Translations under genes and position numbers: made by a program
Notes under the pieces: model-generated
Databases searched by the model: none
Seen by the model: only the letters and a program-made list of their open reading frames with translations
Told to the model about the DNA's origin: nothing
Shown: piece after piece, positions 1 to 6,402 of the stretch
How positions within the stretch are numbered: position 1 is the stretch's first letter
Layout: each line of letters starts with the position of its first letter
DNA from: Candidatus Pacearchaeota archaeon
Lineage (GTDB): Archaea > Nanobdellota > Nanobdellia > Pacearchaeales > GW2011-AR1
Direction: 5' to 3'
Assembly (NCBI GenBank): GCA_026395855.1
Contig: JAPLXX010000061.1
Location: forward strand, 1 to 9,805
DNA: 9,805 bases

Positions 1-60
1 AGCCAAGAATATCCCTCTGTTGACAATATTGGAAATATTCTTGGAGCAAATTTCAAGTAA
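1..60 (+). CDS. C-terminal end of an upstream gene (partial, unidentified)
   Basis: Frame 1 is open from the first base and stops at TAA 58-60, giving the tail SQEYPSVDNIGNILGANFK. The frame beginning at base 2 is also open, to a TAA at 65-67, so the choice is a judgement: frame 1 reads as ordinary soluble-protein composition and stops just before the AT-rich promoter region of the next gene. Nineteen codons are too few to name a family. It could equally be non-coding. Confidence 0.35.
   Translation, partial: SQEYPSVDNIGNILGANFK
3..44. repeat. 10-bp perfect inverted repeat
   Basis: CCAAGAATAT at 3-12 is the exact reverse complement of ATATTCTTGG at 35-44, with a 22-nt spacer that itself holds the palindrome CAATATTG at 24-31. 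It sits at the very end of the putative upstream gene, about 80 bp before the next TATA box. It could fold into a hairpin in the 3' end of the upstream transcript or be a dimer binding site. No long T run follows, so it is not a bacterial-style terminator. Confidence 0.45.
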
Positions 61-118
61 GATTTAAATAAAATTTTATTTTAAAACACTGAGGAAAATT
101 ACTAAATTATTAAGGATA

Positions 119-132
119 AGAATATTTATAAA
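119..132 (+). promoter_or_regulatory. TATA-box promoter of the Cys-rich surface gene pair
   Basis: AGAATATTTATAAA contains the archaeal TATA core TTTATAAA at 125-132 with A/G-rich bases before it where BRE would lie. Transcription would start about 25 nt downstream, near 153-157, leaving a leader of roughly 26-30 nt before the ATG at 183. The same 14 bases recur at 3651-3664 in front of the other large surface-protein gene. Confidence 0.6.
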
Positions 133-159
133 ACTCTTTTGTCTTAATAAATAAAGAAA

Positions 160-183
160 ATGAGGTTGAGCAAAAAGAGGTAA
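160..183 (+). other. possible 7-codon leader ORF overlapping the next start (TAATG)
   Basis: ATG at 160 opens a reading frame of seven codons (MRLSKKR) that stops at TAA 181-183. The stop shares its last A with the ATG of the 145-residue gene at 183 (TAATG). The ATG lies only a few nt after the predicted transcription start, so it could be read almost leaderlessly and pass ribosomes to the real gene by stop-start coupling. The alternative is a plain short leader with two weak GAGGT motifs (162-166 and 177-181), neither at an ideal distance. Confidence 0.25.
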
Positions 184-620
184 TGGAAGCGAAAAAAGTT
201 CTTATAACATTAATAATTGTCGTATTATTAATAGTTCTTTGTGTAGTTGCTTATTTGTATATTACAAAAGAAAAACCAGACCCTGTTTCAACTCAGTGCA
301 CTTTTGCATGTGAAAGCGGACAAAAAACATCGTTTTGCCTTGTTGAGTTAAAATTAAAAAATGATTTAACAGCAACCTGCGAAGAGCTTTCAAAAGATTC
401 TCAATATTTAGAGTACAAAGTACAACAATGTCCTTCAATATCCTGCACTGTTTCGGCTGAAGAAGCAGCACATCTTGCTGATCAAACCTGCATAACAGGA
501 CTTGGAGGAAAATGGGAAACTCCTGTCAATGATAAATGCCCTTTAACAGGAGAAGAAATGACCTGGAAATTAATTCCTTCTGATAATCCTCCAATAACAG
601 GACAGATTTGCTGTGGATAA
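183..620 (+). CDS. small membrane-anchored Cys-rich extracellular protein
   Basis: The 145-residue product starts with a short basic stretch and one strongly hydrophobic helix (about residues 6-28), followed by a charged, Cys-rich domain. The predicted topology is N-terminus inside and Cys domain outside, tethered by an uncleaved signal anchor. Outside the membrane helix it has cysteines in CxxxC, TC, QC, SC, TC and a terminal ICCG, suggesting several disulfides. I do not recognise a named family. The N-terminus lacks a clear prepilin peptidase site, so I do not call it a pilin. The gene ends 2 nt before the ATG of the 980-residue Cys-rich protein, so the two are almost certainly cotranscribed and translationally coupled, which suggests it assembles with, or serves, that protein at the surface. 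The start at 183 fits the hydrophobic N-terminus. Confidence 0.8.
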   Translation: MEAKKVLITLIIVVLLIVLCVVAYLYITKEKPDPVSTQCTFACESGQKTSFCLVELKLKNDLTATCEELSKDSQYLEYKVQQCPSISCTVSAEEAAHLADQTCITGLGGKWETPVNDKCPLTGEEMTWKLIPSDNPPITGQICCG

Positions 621-622
621 AA

Positions 623-3565
623 ATGTCAAAAAAAATATATTTACTATACGGATTGATTTTTTTAAGTGTTTTATTTCTGAGTAATATTTCTGCTGTAGAT
701 GTCTGTTGGGTTGCTTCTAGTGCTGCTAACTGCCACAGTGGGTGGGCTGGAGGAGGGCAAGTAGTAATGCACTTTTCTGATACAACAAATGCCCACGGAG
801 AACGAATAAGCGAATCAAATTATGCAGACGTGTTATGCTGTAATTTTGGCAGAGGAAGCACTACTTGTAATGGAAACAATTTATTATTAAGAACTTCTAC
901 TCAAACAAATAGCCATGCAGAAAGTCCAAGCTTAATAAGCCCTAATTATGAGGTACATGTTTGTTATGATAGTTTACAAAATGGTAGAAGAGTTGATGCA
1001 AGTGTAAATTGTAATACAATAAATAATGAAGTTCCTGTGCTTTACATATCTAGTACAATAAATGCACATATTGAAAGTCCTGGATTAGCACAGCAAAATT
1101 ATGCATCAAAAATTTGTGCTCAAGTTGTCAACCTTACAGGAGATGAATGTGGTAATGGACAAATTGATACGGGTGAAACCTGTGATGATGGGAACACTAT
1201 AAGCGGCGACGGATGTTCTTCAACATGCCAGACAGAAGTACAATCTCATACAGAATGCAATAATAATATGTGCGAAGAAGTTTCTGGTGATGGCGTTAGT
1301 GAATGTGGTGTTATTGGTGGTGTTTGTAATAAAGGGAATCTAACTCATTCTGAATGTATAGGACAAATGTGTATGTCTGTAAATGGCATTGGAACAGATG
1401 AATGTTCTAATAGTGCTGAATGTATTAACCAACCTCCGGCTCATGCAGAATGTAATAACAATATGTGTATAAAAGTTTCTGGAGATGGAGTTACTGAATG
1501 TGGGGTTATTGGAGGTGCTTGTGAAGTTGTTCCTCCGGTACATTCTAAGTGTGTCCTTCCTGCATGTATGTTAGAAGATGGGGCTGGAACAGATGAATGT
1601 TCTACTGGTGCAGAATGTATTGGACCTCCTCCCGAATGCACCATCACCTCTGCTGTATGGAGCACAGAGTCAGCACGTGCAGGAGATATTGTGCATCTGA
1701 ATGTTGTAACATCTGGCTGCACAGGAAAGCAGATATCTTTTGTGGTAAGAGAAGATGACGGAGTTCTTGGCTCTAATCCTGTTGTGAAAAATCCAATAAA
1801 TGTTGCTGTTGGCTCTAATGGAAATGCACAGGGAACATGGATTGCAGAATATCAGGACGATGAATCAGGAGACCCCGAATATTATTTCACAGCTACAATT
1901 GTTGGCACATCAACACATAAAAAAAGTACTAATGAATTAACAGTTGGTGTAGGGCTTCCTATAAGCTGCGAACAATTAGACATTAATATCTGCTCTGATT
2001 ATACAAAATATGGAACAGATTCTGAGACAGCGTGCAATAGTGACAGATGTGATGTTGCAGACTACAGCATTCCGCTAAGCGCAGCTGACTGCAGTGAAGA
2101 TGGCGTAAATTGCTTCTGCGCATGGAATTCAGATACAGGTCATTGCGAGGCTGCATTTAACAAGAACGGCAGCAAAAGTTATTGTGGAGACAGCAGTGTA
2201 AACCGCCCTAATAATGCCGGCAACAATGAACAATGCGACCCTGATGAAGGAGTCTCTGTTTTCTTATCTACAGAAGAGACATGCGTTGATTTAACGCAGA
2301 ACCTGAATATGGATTCATATACTGGCGGAACTCTTGGCTGCACAGGACTTTGCACTTTTGATATAAACCAATGTACTTCCCCTCCTGGAACATTGATTTC
2401 CTGTGGGGATAATGTTGTAAACCAAATTAGTGAAACCTGCGACGGCAATGATAAACAAGATTATACCTGCGAAAGTTTAGGATTTTCCGGAGGAACATTA
2501 GGATGTTATTCAAATTGTACATTAAATACCGGCTTGTGCGAGATACCAATTGATTATTATTCTGAATGTGCCGGACCTGCATGCGATGCAATAAGAGGCA
2601 CTGAAGAAAATACATGTTCTGGCAGTTCTACATGTCCTTCTGGAAATCCTTATCATATAGAATGTAATAGTAACATGTGCGTAAAAGTTGCTGGTGATGG
2701 TATTACTGAATGTCTTCCTATAGGAGATTCATGCACTAATCCTCCAACAACCCATTCTGACTGTGTCGGACAAACATGCATGTCAGTAAAGGGAGCTGGA
2801 ACAGATGAATGTTCTCTTAATGCAGAATGCTCTGATGAAGATTCTGCTCACACAGAATGTAATAGTAATATGTGTGTAGAAGTTGCTGGTGATGGAGAAA
2901 ATGAATGTGCACCTTTAGGTGATTCATGCGTTCCAATTATATTCAGCAGATGCGGGGATGGCTATATTGACACTCCTAACTCTGCTAATAGAGATGAATA
3001 TTGCGACCCTGATGCTGGAACACCTAATTTACCAATAACTCAATGCGCTAATTTAGCAGATATCTTCGCAAGCGGAAATTTGGGATGCACAGCAACATGT
3101 GAATATGACTTTAATTTATGTGAATACAAACCAGGGGTAAGCCCTACATGCGGAGATGGAATAATAAATAATGTCGCTGAAGAATGTGACGGAGAATTTT
3201 TCAGTGGCGGACATACCTGTAAAAGCCTTGGATTTACAGAGGGAACACTCAGCTGTGATTCGTTCTGTAAATTTGATACAAGTTCTTGCGAGGTTCCTCC
3301 AGCAGGTGAAACAGGAACATGCTATTATGACGAAGAAACCACAGATACCTGCGACGATGACGGCTATTTGACAGTTAATATGATTGCAAGATGGGTTGGT
3401 GCTTTAGACGATCCTCTTGCAGAAAAATGCAAGTCAAACACAGAAGCGCTTCAATGTCCTGCACAGGTAGCTCTGCCTTTCTTTGGATTGTACAATCTGC
3501 TGGCTACACTTGTTCTCATAGCAGCGATTTATTTGATAATAGAAACGCGAAGAAAGAAGAAATAA
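623..3565 (+). CDS. large secreted modular Cys-rich repeat protein with C-terminal membrane anchor
   Basis: The 980-residue protein is likely a stalk or adhesin on the cell surface. ATG 623 is preferred over an in-frame TTG at 608 because it gives a clean signal peptide (MSKKIYLLYG..., cleavage after about residue 24, NISA) and lies 2 nt after the preceding stop. Order of parts: three repeats with a (T/S)xTN(A/S)HxE core (His 58, 98, 149), each followed by NY and a Cys; a CGNG...ETCDDGN...GDGC unit of the Myxococcus disulfide-repeat type (176-202); four alternating H-x-x-C repeats (209-332); an Ig-like beta segment (about 339-440); a Cys-rich linker; two CGD repeats (521-584, 594-639); four more H-x-x-C type repeats (646-769); two more CGD repeats (777-833, 843-889); a CDDDGYL segment; then LPFFG (951-955), a membrane helix and an RRKKK tail. 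Regular cysteine spacing implies an extended disulfide-stabilised rod. No enzymatic motif is seen. The ligand is unknown. Confidence 0.85.
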   Translation: MSKKIYLLYGLIFLSVLFLSNISAVDVCWVASSAANCHSGWAGGGQVVMHFSDTTNAHGERISESNYADVLCCNFGRGSTTCNGNNLLLRTSTQTNSHAESPSLISPNYEVHVCYDSLQNGRRVDASVNCNTINNEVPVLYISSTINAHIESPGLAQQNYASKICAQVVNLTGDECGNGQIDTGETCDDGNTISGDGCSSTCQTEVQSHTECNNNMCEEVSGDGVSECGVIGGVCNKGNLTHSECIGQMCMSVNGIGTDECSNSAECINQPPAHAECNNNMCIKVSGDGVTECGVIGGACEVVPPVHSKCVLPACMLEDGAGTDECSTGAECIGPPPECTITSAVWSTESARAGDIVHLNVVTSGCTGKQISFVVREDDGVLGSNPVVKNPINVAVGSNGNAQGTWIAEYQDDESGDPEYYFTATIVGTSTHKKSTNELTVGVGLPISCEQLDINICSDYTKYGTDSETACNSDRCDVADYSIPLSAADCSEDGVNCFCAWNSDTGHCEAAFNKNGSKSYCGDSSVNRPNNAGNNEQCDPDEGVSVFLSTEETCVDLTQNLNMDSYTGGTLGCTGLCTFDINQCTSPPGTLISCGDNVVNQISETCDGNDKQDYTCESLGFSGGTLGCYSNCTLNTGLCEIPIDYYSECAGPACDAIRGTEENTCSGSSTCPSGNPYHIECNSNMCVKVAGDGITECLPIGDSCTNPPTTHSDCVGQTCMSVKGAGTDECSLNAECSDEDSAHTECNSNMCVEVAGDGENECAPLGDSCVPIIFSRCGDGYIDTPNSANRDEYCDPDAGTPNLPITQCANLADIFASGNLGCTATCEYDFNLCEYKPGVSPTCGDGIINNVAEECDGEFFSGGHTCKSLGFTEGTLSCDSFCKFDTSSCEVPPAGETGTCYYDEETTDTCDDDGYLTVNMIARWVGALDDPLAEKCKSNTEALQCPAQVALPFFGLYNLLATLVLIAAIYLIIETRRKKK
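1148..1228 (+). repeat. Myxococcus-type disulfide repeat unit (coding)
   Basis: The encoded unit runs CGNGQIDTGETCDDGN and on to GDGCSSTC (residues 176-202). This is the CGNGxxxxxExCDDGNxxxGDGCxxxC pattern known from the Myxo_disulf_rpt/DUF4215 class of secreted proteins. It is the only copy in the protein and separates the N-terminal NAH repeats from the first H-x-x-C array. Confidence 0.75.
1247..1618 (+). repeat. first array of four alternating H-x-x-C disulfide repeats (coding)
   Basis: Four units of about 26-30 residues have the pattern HxxCxxxxCxxxxGxGxxxC followed by 5-6 residues and Cys. They alternate between two subtypes: type N (HTECNNNMC...GDGVSEC, HAECNNNMC...GDGVTEC) and type S (HSECIGQMC...GIGTDEC, HSKCVLPAC...GAGTDEC). 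Each unit has four cysteines and a Gly-x-Gly turn. Short proline-rich linkers follow the later units. The alternation means the duplicating unit was a pair. Confidence 0.8.
2183..2539 (+). repeat. first pair of CGD repeats, long then short (coding)
   Basis: Two units share the frame CGDxxxN...xxCD...TC...GGTLGCxxxCxxx...C. The first (2183-2374) is the long form with CDPDEG and a longer middle; the second (2402-2539) is the short form with CDGND, then TCESLGFSGGTLGC. The same long-short order returns at 2951-3289, so the pair is the unit that was copied. Confidence 0.75.
2558..2929 (+). repeat. second array of four H-x-x-C disulfide repeats (coding)
   Basis: This array has the same length (372 bp) and unit type as 1247-1618. 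The first unit is degenerate (YSECAGPAC, with TEENTC instead of a GxGTDEC core). It is followed by HIECNSNMC, HSDCVGQTC and HTECNSNMC units, so the order is S-like, N, S, N, the reverse phase of the first array. Within-subtype identity is high at protein level while codons differ, so the duplication is old or has been maintained by selection. Confidence 0.78.
2951..3289 (+). repeat. second pair of CGD repeats, long then short (coding)
   Basis: The long form (2951-3121) runs CGDGYIDTPNSANRDEYCDPDAG and ends in a C-F/Y-D-F-N-L-C-like block. The short form (3149-3289) runs CGDGIINNVAEECDG, then TCKSLGFTEGTLSC, and ends FDTSSC. Together with 2183-2539 this makes four copies. The pair closes the ectodomain just before the CDDDGYL segment and the membrane anchor. 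Confidence 0.75.
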
Positions 3566-3599
3566 TTTTTAATGTGCGATTTAATTAATGTTTATTATA

Positions 3600-3623
3600 A
3601 TAGAGAGTATTTTTTTCCTCTAT
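3600..3623 (+). terminator. possible terminator: T tracts with a weak stem after the surface-gene pair
   Basis: A T5 run (3566-3570) directly follows the stop. A T7 run at 3610-3616 then lies in the loop of a 6-bp stem formed by ATAGAG (3600-3605) and CTCTAT (3618-3623). Archaeal RNA polymerase terminates on oligo-U runs, so T7 is a reasonable 3' end. The stem is weak and may be incidental. The TATATAAAT at 3621-3629 could alternatively act as a minor TATA element. Confidence 0.4.
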
Positions 3624-3650
3624 ATAAATTATAAATATTTGAGTTATACG

Positions 3651-3664
3651 AGAATATTTATAAA
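3651..3664 (+). promoter_or_regulatory. TATA-box promoter of the PKD-domain surface protein
   Basis: AGAATATTTATAAA with core TTTATAAA at 3657-3664 is identical over 14 bases to the element at 119-132. The expected transcription start is near 3683-3690, within AGAATAAAC. That leaves a leader of about 50 nt before the ATG at 3740, unlike the leaderless genes downstream. Confidence 0.6.
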
Positions 3665-3692
3665 TCCTTTTGCTCTTTTCATAGAATAAACA

Positions 3693-3726
3693 AAAGGCGA
3701 AGCCTTTAGCTATTTCGCCCAGGCTT
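3693..3726 (+). promoter_or_regulatory. GC-rich structured leader with mutually exclusive hairpins
   Basis: Three overlapping perfect pairings exist in the leader: AAAGGC (3693-3698) with GCCTTT (3702-3707) around a GAA loop; GGCGAA (3696-3701) with TTCGCC (3714-3719); and AAGCCT (3700-3705) with AGGCTT (3721-3726). They compete for the same bases, so only one or a compatible subset can form. The stretch is conspicuously GC-rich against the surrounding AT-rich DNA. It ends 13 nt before the chosen ATG. No known riboswitch class is recognised. Confidence 0.4.
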
Positions 3727-3739
3727 GGTCAAAATAAAG

Positions 3740-6349
3740 ATGGTTGATAAAAAACAGGTTTTTTTCATGCTATTTTTCGGAGTATTTTTTCTTAGTTTTG
3801 TCTCTGCAAGCATTGGTCTTGGCAGTCCGAATTCATCTATTGAGACAGTTTATGGGGCTTCCCAGAATATTACAGGATGGATAAATATAAGCATAAATTC
3901 TGAATCATTGGGTTCTTTTTTTAATGATCCAGAGGGAAATTCTATAAATCTCTCGGAAATGCTGAAGAAGAATGTTGCATATTCTTATTCCTGCACTCCT
4001 GCAGACTGCAAAGAAGATTATTCTGCTGCAACTCCTGAGCAAACCAAAACAATGGCACTTGCTCCTGGAAGCTCAAAAATTTATGGAATAAGATTAACAG
4101 GAGATATTTCCAGCATAGATTCCTTTAAGTTTACACTTGAAAGCGATGCTATTTCATCATGCACTAATCAGGTCGAAGTTGATGTCCTTGATGATTCTTC
4201 TGTTGATTTCATAAACAAAAATTCCCTGGGTTTGGGAATTTGCAGTTCTACTAAAAATTATGGATGCTTTGATGCAACAAAAACATTGGAAGAGCCTGTT
4301 GTTTCAACAACACCTTTCTGCGAAAAAGTAAACCTCTCCAGCTCTCCGGGATTTCTTATAGGGGCATGGATAAAAAAAAGCGGTTCAAGGACAATAAATG
4401 CTTCTGTTTATAATCTTGATGGAGAAGAAGTTGCAAGATGCACTCTTCCAGATGCTTCATCTGAAGGAGGGGAAGTTTCCTGCAGTGTGAATTATTCTGT
4501 CGTCAAAACAACAGAGCATTATATCTGCATTAAGGCTGTAAGCGGAACAGGAACTTATGTCACAAAAGGTTATGATATTAGTAACGGATGCGGATTTTAC
4601 GGCACACCTATTCCTTATTCAACCCCTGCTGCTTATCAGATTTTTGCGCAGGGAAAATCCTTTGGTCCTGTCGGCAGTTCTGAAATAAACAATTCTATAG
4701 ACAATGAAAGAAGCATTGCAGAAATAGCACAGGAATATATCTGGGAAAAATATGACATGAACTGCTCCTCTGGCTGCATTATTCCCATAAAAATAAGCTC
4801 TAATTCAAACCAGAATATTACCTTAAAAAATTTGGAGATGGAATATCAGAAAAGCACAGGAACAATAATAGAAAAAAACTTCCAGGAAGTTTCAAAGACT
4901 CCTGCAAAAATCAGTTCTGGCTACCAGAAATTTTATTTAGATGGTGCTGGTTTTTCTGTTCCAGATTCTATAGGAAATTATTCATTTTCACTTAAATTCA
5001 ACAGTCAAAATATTATTACCAAAAAAATAGAAGTCAAAGAGGTTCCTATAATTAAATCTATAACTCCAACAAGCGTTGCTGCAGCTAATCCAACAAAGTT
5101 TACAGTTAATGCAGGCTCTAAGAATAATATCACAAGTTTTCTCTGGGATTTTGGAGATAATATAACAGAAACAACTTCTGGAAACAAAACAACCCACACA
5201 TACAATGAAATAGGCGTTTATAATCTAATAATTAAGGCAACTGACAAAAAAAATCTGAGTTCTTCCAAAACTTTTGTGATAAATGTAAGTTCTTCAAAGA
5301 ATCTGATAAATTCAAATCTGAATCAGATGAAAAAAGACCTTTCTGATTTGGAAAAAGAAATCTCTTATCTTGAACCCTTTTACCAAGAAGCTATAAACTC
5401 TTCATTAAACCTTAGCTATACTCATGAAAGAATAAACGCCTTAAAAACAGAGTATGAAAATGCAACAACAGAATCAGAATACAATGAAATAGTTACTGAA
5501 CTTTTTAGCATAACAATTCCAGAAGGAATAGCCAGAAGTGGAAGCGCAGAAGGAGTGACTTTGATTGCAGGACCTGATTATGTAAACCTTGATGTAATAA
5601 AGGAAATCGGCGGTGGAAGCTATGAAGCTGGAAAAGAAGAAGGATATGTCAATGGAGTATTATCCTGGCAAAGAGAAAATCTGGATGTTAATATGAATTT
5701 TGACGAATTTTCAGGAAGATATGAGGGATATATAGAGCCAATAACAAGAATTTTTAAAATAAATATAGAGCAGAAAAAAGACATTTCCTATGATTATTAT
5801 TTAATTATTCCTGAACTTACAGGATTTGAAACAGATGCATCATTTGAAGTAAAATCAGGATACATTTACATCAATATTAAAGACAAGGATACTGTGGAAT
5901 TCTCGACAACAGAAGATATTAATCCCACAAATCTTCCAGCATTTATTTCTCCTGCAATAAGCCAGCTTTCTGTAATAGAAGAAACAACATTGCCTGAAGA
6001 AAAAAGCTTGTCCAAATGGGTTATCTTTGGACTGGTAATCTTTTTCCTTTTGGTTATTGCTTTTATAGTCTATATTGTTCTTCAGGAATGGTATAAAAAA
6101 AGATATGAGAACTATCTTTTCAAAAATAAAAATGATTTGTATAACATGATAAATTATGTGAACAATGCCAAGAGAAAGGGGCTTGAAAACAAGCAGATAG
6201 AAGAAAATCTGAAAAAAGCAGGATGGAGCTCTGAAAGAATAGTATATGTAATGAAAAAATATGCAGGAAAAAGGACAGGAATGCTGGAAATACTCCCAAC
6301 AAAAGCTGCTGAAAAAGCAGGGGGAAATCCAAAGGATTTTCCTAAATAA
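3740..6349 (+). CDS. single-pass surface glycoprotein-like protein with PKD domain and cytosolic helical tail
   Basis: The 869-residue product has a signal peptide (about 1-24, ending SFVSA), a large extracellular part, a membrane helix near 760-782 beginning WVIFGLVIFF, and a basic cytosolic tail of about 85 residues. ATG 3740 is chosen over the in-frame TTG at 3725, which only adds MVKIK before the signal peptide. A PKD domain is marked by WDFGD at 469-473 and a following HTYNEIGVYNLIIKATD; a coiled-coil-like stretch (LINSNLNQMKKDLSDLEKE...) and a beta-rich membrane-proximal domain follow. About 19 N-x-S/T sequons fall before residue 580 and none in the tail, consistent with N-glycosylation outside. 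The tail holds a helical motif, NMINYVNNAKRKG...IEENLKKAGW, likely a protein-binding module. No catalytic motif is seen. It could be an S-layer component, a receptor or a scaffold. Confidence 0.8.
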   Translation: MVDKKQVFFMLFFGVFFLSFVSASIGLGSPNSSIETVYGASQNITGWINISINSESLGSFFNDPEGNSINLSEMLKKNVAYSYSCTPADCKEDYSAATPEQTKTMALAPGSSKIYGIRLTGDISSIDSFKFTLESDAISSCTNQVEVDVLDDSSVDFINKNSLGLGICSSTKNYGCFDATKTLEEPVVSTTPFCEKVNLSSSPGFLIGAWIKKSGSRTINASVYNLDGEEVARCTLPDASSEGGEVSCSVNYSVVKTTEHYICIKAVSGTGTYVTKGYDISNGCGFYGTPIPYSTPAAYQIFAQGKSFGPVGSSEINNSIDNERSIAEIAQEYIWEKYDMNCSSGCIIPIKISSNSNQNITLKNLEMEYQKSTGTIIEKNFQEVSKTPAKISSGYQKFYLDGAGFSVPDSIGNYSFSLKFNSQNIITKKIEVKEVPIIKSITPTSVAAANPTKFTVNAGSKNNITSFLWDFGDNITETTSGNKTTHTYNEIGVYNLIIKATDKKNLSSSKTFVINVSSSKNLINSNLNQMKKDLSDLEKEISYLEPFYQEAINSSLNLSYTHERINALKTEYENATTESEYNEIVTELFSITIPEGIARSGSAEGVTLIAGPDYVNLDVIKEIGGGSYEAGKEEGYVNGVLSWQRENLDVNMNFDEFSGRYEGYIEPITRIFKINIEQKKDISYDYYLIIPELTGFETDASFEVKSGYIYINIKDKDTVEFSTTEDINPTNLPAFISPAISQLSVIEETTLPEEKSLSKWVIFGLVIFFLLVIAFIVYIVLQEWYKKRYENYLFKNKNDLYNMINYVNNAKRKGLENKQIEENLKKAGWSSERIVYVMKKYAGKRTGMLEILPTKAAEKAGGNPKDFPK

Positions 6350-6372
6350 ATAATCTCTTCAGTCACACAAAA

Positions 6373-6381
6373 TTTAATAAA
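6373..6381 (+). promoter_or_regulatory. TATA box of arvA
   Basis: TTTAATAAA is centred 26 nt before the ATG at 6403, the spacing expected when transcription begins on the start codon. There is no Shine-Dalgarno motif between it and the ATG, which supports leaderless translation. Confidence 0.5.
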
Positions 6382-6402
6382 CTCCCTTAACAAAATCATA
6401 AT

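Noticed and set aside
608..622. TTG start at 608 for the large Cys-rich gene
   Set aside because: It would overlap the upstream gene by 13 nt and put five residues before the signal peptide. ATG 623, 2 nt after the upstream stop, is better.
1340..1722. Long minus-strand open frames opposite the repeat region
   Set aside because: They lie entirely antisense to the strongly supported Cys-rich repeat protein and have no start signals, promoter or recognisable protein features.
1247..2929. Regularly spaced repeats that might suggest a CRISPR array
   Set aside because: The units are coding, diverged at nucleotide level, and conserved by cysteine pattern. There are no identical short repeats separated by unique spacers.
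3391..3588. Plus-strand 65-codon frame at the end of the large Cys-rich gene
   Set aside because: It overlaps the LPFFG anchor coding region in another frame and shows no domain. It is a shadow frame.
3725..3739. TTG start at 3725 for the PKD protein
   Set aside because: It falls inside the leader hairpin sequence and adds only MVKIK before a complete signal peptide at ATG 3740.
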